Assembly: GCF_042676045.1 (NCBI RefSeq) | Contig: NZ_JBHTJV010000026.1 | Span: 124,001-188,000 of the forward strand | Direction: 5' to 3' | Length of the DNA: 64,000 bases | Source of the DNA: Pseudahrensia aquimaris | Lineage (GTDB): Bacteria; Pseudomonadota; Alphaproteobacteria; Rhizobiales; Rhizobiaceae | Shown: piece by piece, positions 43,683 through 53,265 of the stretch | How positions within the stretch are numbered: the stretch's first letter is position 1 | How the letters are laid out: each line of letters opens with the position of its first letter | Program-made: the position numbers and the translations under genes | Notes under the pieces: generated by a model | Told to the model about the DNA's origin: nothing | Seen by the model: only the letters and a program-made list of their open reading frames with translations | Database searches by the model: none

Positions 43683-44872
43683 GAGGCTTTGCGCTCCGCT
43701 ACGGCCTCGCCAGCGGCAACGCCACTCGCCCAAGCCCACTGAAAATTGTAGCCGCCTAGCCAGCCGGTCACATCAACACCTTCCCCTATGAAAAACAGCC
43801 CCGGCACCGATTTTGCTTCCATCGTTCGAGACGAGAGTTCAGCGGTGGAGACGCCCCCAATGGTCACTTCAGCTTTTGCAAAACCTTCAGTGCCATTGGG
43901 CTGGAATGTCCAATCGTGCAGGCGCTGCGAAACAGATGAGAGAAAACCATCTTTGAGATCGCCCAAACGTCCATCCAGCCCCGTCCGCACGCAAAGCGCC
44001 TCCACAAGGCGTTCCGGCAGAAGTCCTATGAGTGCTTTTCGGGCCAGTTGCGCAGGATTGCTTTTCTTCAACACGGCAAGAAAATCAGCGCCAAGTTCCG
44101 GCACAAAATCGATAGAAATAGCCTGCCCGGGCTTCCAGTAGGAAGATATCTGCAGGATTGCCGGCCCTGACAGGCCTTTATGAGTGAACAACGCGGCCTC
44201 ACGAAACGTTGTCTTGTCGCAGCGTACGACCACAGGTGCTGCTACGCCGGATAGATCACGAAACAAAGCCTCTTCGCGGCCCAAAGTTAGCGGCACGAGC
44301 GCAGGACGCGGTTCCACTACCTTCAAACCGAATTGCCGAGCCACGTCATAGGCAAAGCCGGTTGCACCCATTTTGGGAATTGACGGTCCACCCGTCGCGA
44401 CCACCAGACTCCCCGCACGGAACTGCTTACCACCGCTCGACACACGAAAACCGCTCTCTTCACAGGCCACTTCTTCGATTGGCATCGACAAGCGCATGTC
44501 CACACCCCCGCTCTCGCACTCGGCCAACAGCATCGCCACGATCTGTCTGGCAGAGCCGTCACAAAACAACTGGCCCAATGTCTTTTCATGCCAGGCGATG
44601 CCGTGGCGTTCCACGAGCGCGATAAAATCGTGCTGGGTATAGCGGCTCATTGCAGATTTGGCGAAATGCGGATTTTGCGAAAGATAGCATTCAGCACGCG
44701 GGTTGAGGTTAGTGAAATTGCACCTACCACCACCTGATATCAGGATCTTCTTTCCCGGCGCGTCAGCATGATCGAGCAACAAAACCCGAGCGCCACGCTG
44801 CCCTGCAGTGGCAGCCGCCATGAGCCCCGCTCCGCCTGCGCCAAGAATAATCGTATCGAAATGCTCGCTCAT
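43679..44872 (-). CDS. HI0933 family NAD(P)/FAD-dependent oxidoreductase (YhiN/BaiN-like)
   Basis: A 397-residue flavoprotein with the FAD loop ILGAGGAGLMAAATAGQRG, the family signature GKKILISGGGRCNFTN and a C-terminal WLGGYNFQWAWASGVAAGE. HI0933/YhiN proteins are widespread flavoproteins with poorly defined substrates; some gut relatives (BaiN) are linked to bile-acid metabolism, which does not imply that role here. It overlaps both neighbours by 4 nt, so translation is coupled. Confidence 0.9.
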   Translation of the reverse strand: MSEHFDTIILGAGGAGLMAAATAGQRGARVLLLDHADAPGKKILISGGGRCNFTNLNPRAECYLSQNPHFAKSAMSRYTQHDFIALVERHGIAWHEKTLGQLFCDGSARQIVAMLLAECESGGVDMRLSMPIEEVACEESGFRVSSGGKQFRAGSLVVATGGPSIPKMGATGFAYDVARQFGLKVVEPRPALVPLTLGREEALFRDLSGVAAPVVVRCDKTTFREAALFTHKGLSGPAILQISSYWKPGQAISIDFVPELGADFLAVLKKSNPAQLARKALIGLLPERLVEALCVRTGLDGRLGDLKDGFLSSVSQRLHDWTFQPNGTEGFAKAEVTIGGVSTAELSSRTMEAKSVPGLFFIGEGVDVTGWLGGYNFQWAWASGVAAGEAVAERKAS

Positions 44873-45489
44873 GGTTGGCTAGGAAACGCCGCGTCGATGG
44901 CGGCTCTTTCGTCTTGGTTCAAATTTATGCTGCGCGGATAGAGCGGCATTGAACGGTCTTCATATATTGAAAAATGTCCGTTGCGTGTGGTCGCCTTGAA
45001 ATGCCGCAGTCCCTCCCGGCCGAATGCTGAAAGATAACCCTGCGCTACAGCATCAAGGTAAGAACGCAGAATTTTTGGTTGAGCAGATGCCGCCTCAAGC
45101 GGTTGTGCCGCATAAACAAAGTAAGGCATAGCCGAGCCGTCAAAACCGCTGTCCAAACTAGTTAAGTTATCCGCTTCAACACTGTGCCTTTCATAGAGAA
45201 ACTCACGCTCATCCAGAGCGGCTAAACTTTCAATGAGGTCCACAACCACGCATCCAAGCAATTCACATTGCGGATCGGGTTCAACTGACAAAAACGCCAA
45301 ATTATCAATCGGCGCAAACGTGCCTTCGATCTTCGGTCGGGCAAGCCAAACCCGCCGCCAACCCTTGAGTTTGGCGCGGTGTGTTGCGAGATATGGCGTG
45401 CGCAACGTTGCTGGATTGACCAGCGAACCGTAGCCAAATGTAGCAAATGTCCCGGCTTGAGTATGTGCGGTAGTCAAACTGTTGCTCAT
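44869..45489 (-). CDS. Gamma-glutamylcyclotransferase-like protein
   Basis: A 206-residue member of the GGCT-like fold family. The FGYGSLVNPATL motif near residue 18 is the usual substrate-binding loop, and LDEREFLYERHSV holds the candidate catalytic Glu. Family members act on gamma-glutamyl peptides such as glutathione; the gene also lies 0.9 kb from glutathione reductase. It is the first gene of the operon with the flavoprotein and methyltransferase. The true substrate is not proven. Confidence 0.8.
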   Translation of the reverse strand: MSNSLTTAHTQAGTFATFGYGSLVNPATLRTPYLATHRAKLKGWRRVWLARPKIEGTFAPIDNLAFLSVEPDPQCELLGCVVVDLIESLAALDEREFLYERHSVEADNLTSLDSGFDGSAMPYFVYAAQPLEAASAQPKILRSYLDAVAQGYLSAFGREGLRHFKATTRNGHFSIYEDRSMPLYPRSINLNQDERAAIDAAFPSQP

Positions 45490-45527
45490 CGCTTACCCCT
45501 ACCGTAATTGCGCTGCCAGACAAGCGA

Positions 45528-46415
45528 TTGCCAGAAGTGAAGCTTATAAAATCTGCAACAACCATCACCGCACCCAGTGATAACGGAGACGATTGGTTTC
45601 TCGCAGGGACACTGTTTGAAAGCGCTCAACACAACGCTGGTCCCGCCATTTTACTCTCCGGCGCGGCCGCTATACCACGTGGCTTCTATGCTGCATTCGC
45701 ACAGCACCTTGTGGAACGAGGCGCAAGAGCAGTTTTGATCTACGATTATCGCGGCATGGGCGATTCGGCTTCTCCCCGATTCCGTTGGTCAGAATTGGCA
45801 ATGAAGGACTGGGCGCTGCTCGACTTCCCAGCCGCTGCAAAGTATCTGCGCGATCGTTTCCCCGACAATGAGCTCGTCGGAATCGGCCACTCTTACGGCG
45901 GACAGGCGCTTGGTCTTTCAGGTATTTCCGAGCTCTTCACCCGCTATGCGACGGTCGCTACCATGTCAGGTTATTGGCGTGACACAGCAGAGCCTTTGAG
46001 CATTTATCTCAAGACCCAGATTGTCGGAAATTCACTCGCAAAGCTCATGGGACGAATCCCCAAATGGGGCGGCTTGGGCGAAGAAATGCCAGGGCGCATC
46101 TTTATCGACTGGACCCGATGGATCGCTCAGCCAAATTACTTCTTTGATGACACAGATCTACCCGAAATCAGCCGTTTCCGGGATGTCACCCTTCCCTTTC
46201 TGTCTGTTCGTATTTCAGACGACACTTGGGGAACCAAGCGGGCGGTTGAACACTTTATGAGCCATTACGAGAACGCCGACTTGCGGCACTTTTCGCTCAA
46301 AACCACAGCAGAAAAACCCATCGGGCATTTCGCATGGTTTCGTCCGCGCAATGCTGAACATTGGCCAATGGTAGTGAACTTTGCTCTAGCAGGAAAATGG
46401 CCTGACGGCGTCTAG
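45528..46415 (+). CDS. Alpha/beta hydrolase
   Basis: A 295-residue alpha/beta-hydrolase. The nucleophile elbow is GIGHSYGG (Ser near residue 125), an early RGARAVLIYDYRGMGDSASPRF matches the region before it, and GHFAWF near residue 269 supplies the likely catalytic His. There is no signal peptide. The start is uncertain: TTG 45528 or GTG 45537. It is divergent from the GGCT-like gene, and its 3' end overlaps gor by 4 nt. Substrate unknown. Confidence 0.82.
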   Translation: MPEVKLIKSATTITAPSDNGDDWFLAGTLFESAQHNAGPAILLSGAAAIPRGFYAAFAQHLVERGARAVLIYDYRGMGDSASPRFRWSELAMKDWALLDFPAAAKYLRDRFPDNELVGIGHSYGGQALGLSGISELFTRYATVATMSGYWRDTAEPLSIYLKTQIVGNSLAKLMGRIPKWGGLGEEMPGRIFIDWTRWIAQPNYFFDDTDLPEISRFRDVTLPFLSVRISDDTWGTKRAVEHFMSHYENADLRHFSLKTTAEKPIGHFAWFRPRNAEHWPMVVNFALAGKWPDGV

Positions 46416-47803
46416 TCGTCTTGGCGTTTGCCGTCGATTATGCGGTAGGTTGGTTCATACATCGTCACCAATTCTTCCGCAGCTGAAGGATGCAGCGCCA
46501 TCGTGCGATCAAAGTCAGCTTTTGATGCGCCCATTTTCATCGCTATGCCGATAAGCTGCGCCATCTCGCCAGCGTCCGGCCCCAGAATATGGGCGCCGAC
46601 AACACGATTGCTATCGGCATCGACAATTAGCTTCATCAGCATTTTGCCCTGTCGATTGGGCAGAACGTATTTCATGGGGCGGAACGTCGCCTTGTAGACT
46701 TCAAGATTACGAAATTTTTCTGCCGCATCGTGTTCGGTCAAACCGACTGTTCCGATTTCCGGCTGTGAGAATACTGCGGTTGGAATCAACTCATGGTCAG
46801 GCCGCTCGGGCCGATCAAGATATTCGGTCGCCACAAAACACATAGCCTGGTGGATTGCGACTGGCGTGAGTTGCTCTCGTCCGGTCACATCCCCCAAAGC
46901 CCAAATGGAGCCAACATTAGTGCGCGAATACTCGTTCACTTTAATAAAGCCACGTTGATCAAGCTCAACGCCGGCATGCTCCAGCCCCAACCCATCGGTC
47001 ATCGGCACTCGGCCAAGGGCGAGAAACACCTGATCCACATCCATCACATCACCATCACTCAGATGCGCGCGAATTGCCCTGTCGCTGCCCTTTTCCAGCT
47101 TGGAAAAAACCTGATGGGTGATGATTTTAATGCCGTGTTCCTCATATTGCTCATGCAACATTTCCCGAACATCGTCGTCAAAGCCGGACAAAATCTCCAT
47201 CCCGCGATACAGAATCGTTACATCCACACCCAGACCGTGAAAAATTCCGGCGAATTCGACCGCGATGTAACCCGCCCCGGCGATGATAATTTTTTCCGGC
47301 AATTCTGTGAGGTCAAAGGCTTGATCGGAAACGATAGCAAGCTCATGTCCCTCAAGATCTTTATGGGGATTGGGCGTCCCTCCAACAGCAATCACGATGC
47401 GCTCTGCCGTTACAATGCGATCTTCGTTTTTCAGCCACACTTCATGGGGACCGCGCAATTCGGCACGTGTGTCGAACAGTTCTGCGCCTGCGCCCTCAAG
47501 TCCCTTGCGGTACAATCCTTCAAGGCGCGTGATTTCACGCTCCTTGTTAGCGACCAGTGTTTTCCAGTCGAAAGAGGTCTCGCCCACCGTCCAGCCGTAG
47601 CCAGCTGCGTCTTCGAAGTGTTCGGAGAAATGCGATGCGTACACATAAAGCTTTTTCGGCACGCAACCACGGATTACGCACGTGCCACCGTAGCGGCTCT
47701 CCTCAGCAATGCCGACTTTCTTACCAAGCCCAGCCACACGCCGCGCTGCGCGAACGCCGCCAGAACCGCCGCCAATGACGAAAAGGTCGTAATCGTAGCT
47801 CAT
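46412..47803 (-). CDS. gor: Glutathione-disulfide reductase
   Basis: A 463-residue pyridine nucleotide-disulfide oxidoreductase. The redox pair is in GGTCVIRGCVPKKL (Cys42 and Cys47), the FAD loop GGGSGGVRAARRVA is at the N-terminus, a NAD(P) loop GAGYIAVEFAG lies near residue 175, and the C-terminal HPSAAEE holds the active-site His-Glu. It reduces glutathione disulfide with NADPH in the cytoplasm. The 57 nt up to the DUF2059 gene hold no evident terminator. Confidence 0.93.
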   Translation of the reverse strand: MSYDYDLFVIGGGSGGVRAARRVAGLGKKVGIAEESRYGGTCVIRGCVPKKLYVYASHFSEHFEDAAGYGWTVGETSFDWKTLVANKEREITRLEGLYRKGLEGAGAELFDTRAELRGPHEVWLKNEDRIVTAERIVIAVGGTPNPHKDLEGHELAIVSDQAFDLTELPEKIIIAGAGYIAVEFAGIFHGLGVDVTILYRGMEILSGFDDDVREMLHEQYEEHGIKIITHQVFSKLEKGSDRAIRAHLSDGDVMDVDQVFLALGRVPMTDGLGLEHAGVELDQRGFIKVNEYSRTNVGSIWALGDVTGREQLTPVAIHQAMCFVATEYLDRPERPDHELIPTAVFSQPEIGTVGLTEHDAAEKFRNLEVYKATFRPMKYVLPNRQGKMLMKLIVDADSNRVVGAHILGPDAGEMAQLIGIAMKMGASKADFDRTMALHPSAAEELVTMYEPTYRIIDGKRQDD

Positions 47804-47860
47804 GCCCGCCCCCGTGGTTTGCGCACCAAAACCCTTACGACAGGCAGCGCAGAAATATGT

Positions 47861-48361
47861 TTACTGCGCCAAAAGCTCTTCGACACGCTTGCTGGCATTC
47901 TGGCCAAGATCGCGCTGAATGCCCTGCCCCCATACACGACCCGCTTTGGACAGTTCACGTGCTAAGAGCGGAGTTGTAGCAAGATATTTTTTGCCGGTTT
48001 CCGAAGAGAAGAAATCAGCGATAGTTTGCAGCTCCTCGGTCGTGAAATTGGCAGCAAACAGCTTCACAGCTTCCCGCTCCAGTGCACCACGCCGTTCCAC
48101 AAGTTTTAGTGCCTCTTCATCAACAATCGCATCAATTTCCGACGCCTTGTCTGGATTGTTTGCTGACAGGTTGTTTTTCAGCGCAAGCGAAGCCTGCGGG
48201 AGAATGTTATCAAACGTGTCAGTGGCTTGCGTCGCGCTGATTGCCGCGCGGGCCGCTTTATCAGTCGCCTCATCAATCTCTTGCGCGAAAGCAAAAGACC
48301 CAGAGATGGCAGCGGTCGCAATAGCTGCAGAGACAAAAGCGTTGCGGATGGTTGGGAACAT
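47861..48361 (-). CDS. DUF2059 domain-containing exported protein
   Basis: A 166-residue protein with a signal peptide (MFPTIRNAFVSAAIATAAISGSFAFA written here only to residue 18: MFPTIRNAFVSAAIATAA). The DUF2059 core is recognised by FTTEELQTIADFFSSETGKKY near residue 105. The family is widespread in proteobacteria and of unknown function. The ATG at 48361 is used; a TTG at 48379 adds six residues. It lies between gor and rpiA on the same strand and may be cotranscribed with them. Confidence 0.87.
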   Translation of the reverse strand: MFPTIRNAFVSAAIATAAISGSFAFAQEIDEATDKAARAAISATQATDTFDNILPQASLALKNNLSANNPDKASEIDAIVDEEALKLVERRGALEREAVKLFAANFTTEELQTIADFFSSETGKKYLATTPLLARELSKAGRVWGQGIQRDLGQNASKRVEELLAQ

Positions 48362-48497
48362 TTTGGTTTTAGTCTCCAAATTTGGTTTGGCCGAAAGGAA
48401 CCGGCAGGGTTGCGAGCCTTAGCGCCAAAAAGCCCTCAAAGGCGGGTTTAGCCTTGCAGACGCTTCCGTGCAAAGAAATTTCAAAAACAATTGCGCA

Positions 48498-49196
48498 TCA
48501 CTTCATCGGCTCCATAATTTGCACACCCGAAGCAGCGGCGATTATGGCCTTGTCAGCAAGTGCGCAAAATAATCCGTTCTCGACCACACCAGCAATTGTG
48601 TTTAGCGCGACCGCGAGAGCCTGTGGCTGCGGAATGCGGCCAAAAGATGCATCAACGATAAGGTGTCCGCCATCGGTCTCGAACAATTTACCGGCATCTG
48701 TCTCACGTAACGTAATTTCGCCGGAAAGGTTCAACGAAGAGGCCAGGGCATCAATTGCGTTGCGTGTTGCGGTCAAACCAAATCGGTTGACCTCAATGGG
48801 CAGAGGATAAGCGCCAAGCACTTCAACAACTTTTGATTGATCTGCAATCACGATCATAGACTTCGACGCCTGCGCGACAATCTTCTCACGTAGCAACGCG
48901 CCGCCGCCACCTTTAATCAGGTTCAGGCGACCATCCAGTTCGTCAGCCCCATCAATTGTCAAATCCAATTGTGGCGTCTCTTCCAGAGTGGTCAAAGGAA
49001 CAGACAATTCCTCGCAAAGCGCCCTCGTCCTTTCTGATGTTGGCACGCCGATGATCTCGAGGCCCGCTTTCACTTTGGGCGCGAGCTCCCGAATGAAAGC
49101 TTCGGCCGTCGAACCTGTACCGATACCCAGCCTCATGCCCGGCTTAACGAAGGATAGCGCGGCCTTACCCGCTTCGCGTTTCAGATCTTCACTCAT
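48498..49196 (-). CDS. rpiA: Ribose-5-phosphate isomerase A
   Basis: A 232-residue enzyme interconverting ribose 5-phosphate and ribulose 5-phosphate in the pentose phosphate pathway. GIGTGSTAEAFI forms the phosphate loop, DGADELD holds catalytic Asp residues, and KGGGGALLREKIVA follows with the active-site Glu and Lys. Length is normal. It is divergent from gph, with 74 nt between the chosen starts. Confidence 0.95.
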   Translation of the reverse strand: MSEDLKREAGKAALSFVKPGMRLGIGTGSTAEAFIRELAPKVKAGLEIIGVPTSERTRALCEELSVPLTTLEETPQLDLTIDGADELDGRLNLIKGGGGALLREKIVAQASKSMIVIADQSKVVEVLGAYPLPIEVNRFGLTATRNAIDALASSLNLSGEITLRETDAGKLFETDGGHLIVDASFGRIPQPQALAVALNTIAGVVENGLFCALADKAIIAAASGVQIMEPMK

Positions 49197-49270
49197 GTCT
49201 TTTCCGCTGCGTCTAGCCCATCACTGTGCAAGTTCGCTCCTATCATGCTAACGCGGGTCGAAACCACAGC

Positions 49271-50011
49271 ATGCGCCTGCATTTGTTTGGAGAACCCGCC
49301 TTGTCCGCAGAAAATTCACTTCCCACCGCACCCGACGGCGGCACCATTGTTTTTGATCTCGACGGAACACTGGTGGACAGCATCCGCGACCTTCTGCCCG
49401 CGCTTAATTATACTATCGATACTCAAGGACTCGCCCCCATTCAGGCCGAAGAAATTGGAAAAGTGGTCGGACAAGGCGCGTTGAAAATGATCGCTCGGGC
49501 GTTTGATCTGCAAAGTAAGCCGCTCACGCCTGACTTGCACAAAGAGCTTTTAGAAGTTTTCCTCGCCCAATATGGAAAACATACCGCAGAGCATACGGTG
49601 TTCTTCGACGGCTGCCTGCCATTGTTAGACCGACTGGAAGCAGATGGCTGGATATTGGCAGTCTGCACCAACAAATACGCACACTTGGCTGAAAGTCTTT
49701 TGAAAACCTTGGGCGAACGGCATCGGTTCAAAGCCCTGACGGGTGGCGACACGTTTGATTTCAAAAAACCTGATGGCAGACACATCGCAGCAACTGCGGC
49801 ACTTGCTGGCGGTAATCCAAGCGCCACGGTGATGGTGGGAGATTCGATCAGCGATATTGCGGGAGCAAAAGACGCAGACATCCCGGTGATCGCAGTAGAC
49901 TTCGGTTATACCGATATTCCCGTCACCGATCTCGACCCGGATATCGTGATCTCTCATTTCGATGAATTCGATGCGGCACTGACTGCTCTGGTGGCGCAAA
50001 GGTTCACCTGA
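49271..50011 (+). CDS. gph: HAD hydrolase, phosphoglycolate phosphatase-like
   Basis: A 246-residue HAD-superfamily phosphatase. FDLDGTLVDS supplies the nucleophile Asp, CTNKYA is motif II, KKPDG motif III and MVGDSISDIAGAKDA motif IV. The cap domain after motif I is the alpha-helical type of Gph, which removes phosphoglycolate from DNA repair or oxygenase side reactions. The start at ATG 49271 is chosen; GTG 49226 is possible. An N-terminal extension of about 17 residues before the HAD motif is unusual but modest. Confidence 0.87.
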   Translation: MRLHLFGEPALSAENSLPTAPDGGTIVFDLDGTLVDSIRDLLPALNYTIDTQGLAPIQAEEIGKVVGQGALKMIARAFDLQSKPLTPDLHKELLEVFLAQYGKHTAEHTVFFDGCLPLLDRLEADGWILAVCTNKYAHLAESLLKTLGERHRFKALTGGDTFDFKKPDGRHIAATAALAGGNPSATVMVGDSISDIAGAKDADIPVIAVDFGYTDIPVTDLDPDIVISHFDEFDAALTALVAQRFT

Positions 50012-50103
50012 GGGACTGCCAATTCTGCGCTTGACCTTAGGGCGGCTCGTTCAATAGAAGAGCGCCAACGGGGTCCGCGCTCCAACAAAGCGCAAACGGT
50101 TCC

Positions 50104-50178
50104 GGGCGATTAGCTCAGCGGGAGAGCACTGCCTTCACACGGCAGGGGTCACTGGTTCAATCCCAGTATCGCCCACCA
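50104..50178 (+). tRNA. tRNA-Val (anticodon CAC)
   Basis: A 75-nt tRNA. The acceptor GGGCGAT pairs with ATCGCCC, then A and an encoded CCA. The anticodon arm CTGCC-TTCACAC-GGCAG gives CAC. The D arm (TAGCTCAGCGGGAGAGCA) and T arm (ACTGGTTCAATCCCAGT) are standard. It reads GUG valine codons. Confidence 0.96.
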
Positions 50179-50205
50179 TTACAGTCCGACGAGAGTTAGA
50201 ACACC

Positions 50206-50631
50206 CTATAAGCTCATTGCTGCTGCGACGTCTTCTTCAGGAATATCCAACAATTCCGCCACCCGTTCAACGAACAGGATTTCCGTTTCGTGCATCCGCC
50301 CGTCAGCAAAGACCATTTCCCACATATGGGAAATTAGCGTTAGCAGTTCTTGATGGCCCGCATTTGCCTTCAGCATTGAAGCCAGTTCGTTAAGACGTTC
50401 AGCGCTGTTGGCTTCGTTGCGAGCATACTCAATCAGTTTTTCAGCGTTGTCTTCCTCAAGCCCAAACTCGTCGCTCAAAATACGCTTCAACCTTTCGAGC
50501 TCTTTGGGATGGGTCTCGCCATCAACCGGCATGACTTTGAATAGAAAGGTCGCCACAGCAAGCTGAACAGCGCCTGGTGGTTTCTGTTTCAGTTGAACTT
50601 CAACGAATTTCAGATAGTCGCTCATATCCAT
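50206..50631 (-). CDS. TerB family protein
   Basis: A 141-residue, all-helical acidic protein of the TerB (tellurite resistance B) fold. Two repeated segments with acidic loops (MPVDGETHPKELE and VFADGRMHETEI) are the putative metal-binding sites. There is no signal peptide. TerB domains occur well outside tellurite resistance, and no ter cluster is close by (the terC-family gene is 45 kb away), so a resistance role is not supported. Confidence 0.85.
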   Translation of the reverse strand: MDMSDYLKFVEVQLKQKPPGAVQLAVATFLFKVMPVDGETHPKELERLKRILSDEFGLEEDNAEKLIEYARNEANSAERLNELASMLKANAGHQELLTLISHMWEMVFADGRMHETEILFVERVAELLDIPEEDVAAAMSL

Positions 50632-50800
50632 ATCCCGCAGTGCCGCCGCAATATGGCTGACCTAACGTAAGTTTCAGCCATAACGCATGGCCTGCGTGTG
50701 TCAATTCAGCAAACGTTAGATCAAAGGATAGCTAACAACGGCGAAAAAGTATGCCATTAAGGCGACACAGATCATTTGTTGAGCGAAAAGAGCACCATAA

Positions 50801-52429
50801 ATGTCCGCTTCTCCAAAAACCGCCTATGTCGATCTTCTACCCATAGGCGAGGACACCACGCCCTATCGGAAACTAACGTCAGACCATGTTTCAGTTGAGA
50901 AATTGGGTGACCACACCTTCTTAAAAGTGGAGCCAGAGGCAATCCGGCTACTCTCCGAACAGGCGTTCATAGACATCAATCACCTGCTCCGCCCCGGTCA
51001 CCTGAAGCAGCTTGCCGCCATTTTGGAAGACCCCGACGCCACACCCAATGATCGGTTCGTCGCTTTTGATTTGCTGAAAAACGCGAACATCGCCGCGGGC
51101 GGCGTTTTACCAATGTGTCAGGACACCGGCACGGCCATCGTCATGGCGAAGCGCGGACGCAATGTTCTCACACAGTCGCTGGATGAAGACGAGATCAGCC
51201 AAGGCATTATGGATGCCTACTTCAAAAAGAACCTGCGCTATTCACAACTCGCACCGCTTTCGATGTTTGAGGAGAAAAATACTGCAAACAATCTTCCAGC
51301 GCAGATCGACGTCTATTCCGAAGGTAAAGACGCCTACAAATTTCTCTTTGTCGCCAAGGGTGGCGGTTCGGCAAACAAGACTTTCTTCTATCAAGGAACA
51401 CCATCATTGCTGACACACGATCGCATGATCGACTTCCTAGCGGAAAAAATTCTCACTTTGGGAACAGCCGCCTGCCCACCCTATCACCTCGCCATTGTAA
51501 TTGGTGGCACTTCGGCTGAACAAAACCTCAAAACCGTCAAGCTCGCTTCAACTCGATATTTGGACGACCTGCCCACGCAAGGCTCGGAAGATGGTCACGC
51601 CTTCCGCGATGTGCAAATGGAAAAGGAAGTTCACAAGCTCACACAATCAATGGGCGTTGGGGCACAATTCGGTGGCAAGTATTTCTGCCACGACGTGCGT
51701 ATCATCCGCATGCCTCGACACGGCGCTTCGCTGCCCATCGGGCTTGGCGTATCCTGCTCGGCGGACCGTCAGGCCAAGGGAAAGATCACAAAGGACGGCG
51801 TTTTTCTTGAGGCGCTGGAGACGGAACCGGCAAAATATATGCCGGACATCGATGAGAGCGAGTTTGAACAGGGCGTTGTGGAAATCGATCTCAACCGTCC
51901 GATGAAGGAAATTCTGGCTGAATTATCCAAGCATCCTGTCAAAACCCGCTTGTCACTCACCGGAACCATTATAGTTGCTCGAGATCTTGCCCATTCAAAA
52001 ATTCGGGCACGGCTGGAAGCGGGAGAGCCAATGCCAGACTACATGAAGCAACACCCAGTCTACTATGCCGGCCCCGCGAAAACACCGGATGGAATGGCAT
52101 CCGGCTCATTCGGTCCGACAACGGCAGGCCGCATGGACAGCTATGTTGATCAATTCCAAAGTTTCGGTGGTTCAATGATTTCGCTCGCCAAGGGAAACCG
52201 CTCCCGACAAGTGCGGGAAGCCTGCAAAACGCATGGTGGATTCTATCTGGGCTCCATTGGCGGACCGGCTGCGCGCTTGGCGCAAGACTGCATCACCAAG
52301 GTTGAGGTTTTGGAATATCCGGAACTTGGCATGGAAGCCGTGTGGAAAATCGAAGTCGTGGACTTTCCAGCATTCATCGTCATTGACGACAAGGGCAACG
52401 ACTTCTTCTCGGAACTGAATCTGGGCTAG
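50801..52429 (+). CDS. Fumarate hydratase class I
   Basis: A 542-residue iron-sulfur fumarase combining the alpha and beta domains in one chain, as in FumA/FumB. The N-terminal half carries the cluster ligands in PMCQDTGTAIV, YFCHDVRI and GVSCSADRQ; the C-terminal half carries GPTTAGRMDSYVD and GGFYLGSIGGPAARLA. It interconverts fumarate and malate in the TCA cycle and is oxygen-sensitive, unlike FumC. It stands alone, with 169 nt of upstream DNA. Confidence 0.93.
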   Translation: MSASPKTAYVDLLPIGEDTTPYRKLTSDHVSVEKLGDHTFLKVEPEAIRLLSEQAFIDINHLLRPGHLKQLAAILEDPDATPNDRFVAFDLLKNANIAAGGVLPMCQDTGTAIVMAKRGRNVLTQSLDEDEISQGIMDAYFKKNLRYSQLAPLSMFEEKNTANNLPAQIDVYSEGKDAYKFLFVAKGGGSANKTFFYQGTPSLLTHDRMIDFLAEKILTLGTAACPPYHLAIVIGGTSAEQNLKTVKLASTRYLDDLPTQGSEDGHAFRDVQMEKEVHKLTQSMGVGAQFGGKYFCHDVRIIRMPRHGASLPIGLGVSCSADRQAKGKITKDGVFLEALETEPAKYMPDIDESEFEQGVVEIDLNRPMKEILAELSKHPVKTRLSLTGTIIVARDLAHSKIRARLEAGEPMPDYMKQHPVYYAGPAKTPDGMASGSFGPTTAGRMDSYVDQFQSFGGSMISLAKGNRSRQVREACKTHGGFYLGSIGGPAARLAQDCITKVEVLEYPELGMEAVWKIEVVDFPAFIVIDDKGNDFFSELNLG

Positions 52430-52513
52430 CCGGGAAACGCGCAATCGAAAGAAGCCATTAAGTTTCTTGTGGGACAACTTTAATCAAAGTTGATCCAATT
52501 TTGGGCGGATACC

Positions 52514-53200
52514 ATGATCAAAACAGCTCTTCTGGCAACCGCAGTGTTCGGCGTGGCCACGATGGCCGCAATGGCTGAAGGCGCACTCGTCGAGCAGACC
52601 TTGCCGCTTGCATTTGACAATCAAGATGGCCTGACAACAGGCGCGGTAGACAAAAAACCCCAACAGCCTGTGCCGCTGCTACGCTACAAAAGCAGCGTCA
52701 ACGACAAGGGCCGGATCGTCGTTGAATTTGACGAAGAAAAATCAACGTCCAATGCAAAGCCACGCGACGTGATGACGGTTTTCGCACCCGATGTCCGATT
52801 CACCGAAATTCTTCTGCACAGCCAAGATTGGTATCTTCAGGTAGACCCCAATGGCACAATGCAGGGTATTTACACCGTTCCGCGCAATCAGGCGCTGCCC
52901 TCTTCCGTACTGCGCAGCATGGGCGATGGTTTTGGTTTGCTTAAGGTCAATCCAGCCAATTCCTTCTTTAAGGTTTTCCCGTCGAAATTGCAGCTGGCTA
53001 GCCAGCTTACAACCTTCATGGAAGCGGCACGCGAAACGACGTGCGAGCAACCACGCCGTCCTGAAACCATCACGGCAACTGTGGATGTGAAGCCAGGCTG
53101 GAGTGCTGCTGGTAAAATCAATTTCTCGGCAAGCTGGAAAGTCTCCGAGCTTTGCAAGGAAGTGAAGGAAGCAAAGGCCATCAAGAAGGACGAAGGCTGA
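52514..53200 (+). CDS. Exported protein of unknown function
   Basis: A 228-residue protein with a signal peptide (MIKTALLATAVFGVATMAAM, cleaved near residue 22). The mature chain is mostly beta in character with a central RFTEILLHSQDWYLQVDPNG and VPRNQALPSSVLRSM, and only two cysteines (in ETTCEQ and SELCKE). I cannot assign a family. ATG 52514 begins the signal peptide; the frame upstream to a TTG at 52490 adds only eight residues. It lies between fumarase and the DMT transporter, both on the same strand. Confidence 0.72.
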   Translation: MIKTALLATAVFGVATMAAMAEGALVEQTLPLAFDNQDGLTTGAVDKKPQQPVPLLRYKSSVNDKGRIVVEFDEEKSTSNAKPRDVMTVFAPDVRFTEILLHSQDWYLQVDPNGTMQGIYTVPRNQALPSSVLRSMGDGFGLLKVNPANSFFKVFPSKLQLASQLTTFMEAARETTCEQPRRPETITATVDVKPGWSAAGKINFSASWKVSELCKEVKEAKAIKKDEG

Positions 53201-53265
53201 GGTTCGCTTTCCTCAAACAATAAATTCTCTTTGACAGCGGCGGCGTTCCGGCGCACCGCTGTATC

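Noticed and set aside
46793..47965. 390-codon plus-strand frame
   Set aside because: Antisense to glutathione reductase, whose active-site motifs are complete.
50632..50800. GTTAG / CTAAC repeat upstream of fumarase as an operator
   Set aside because: Five-base arms with a 12-nt gap are expected by chance at this scale.
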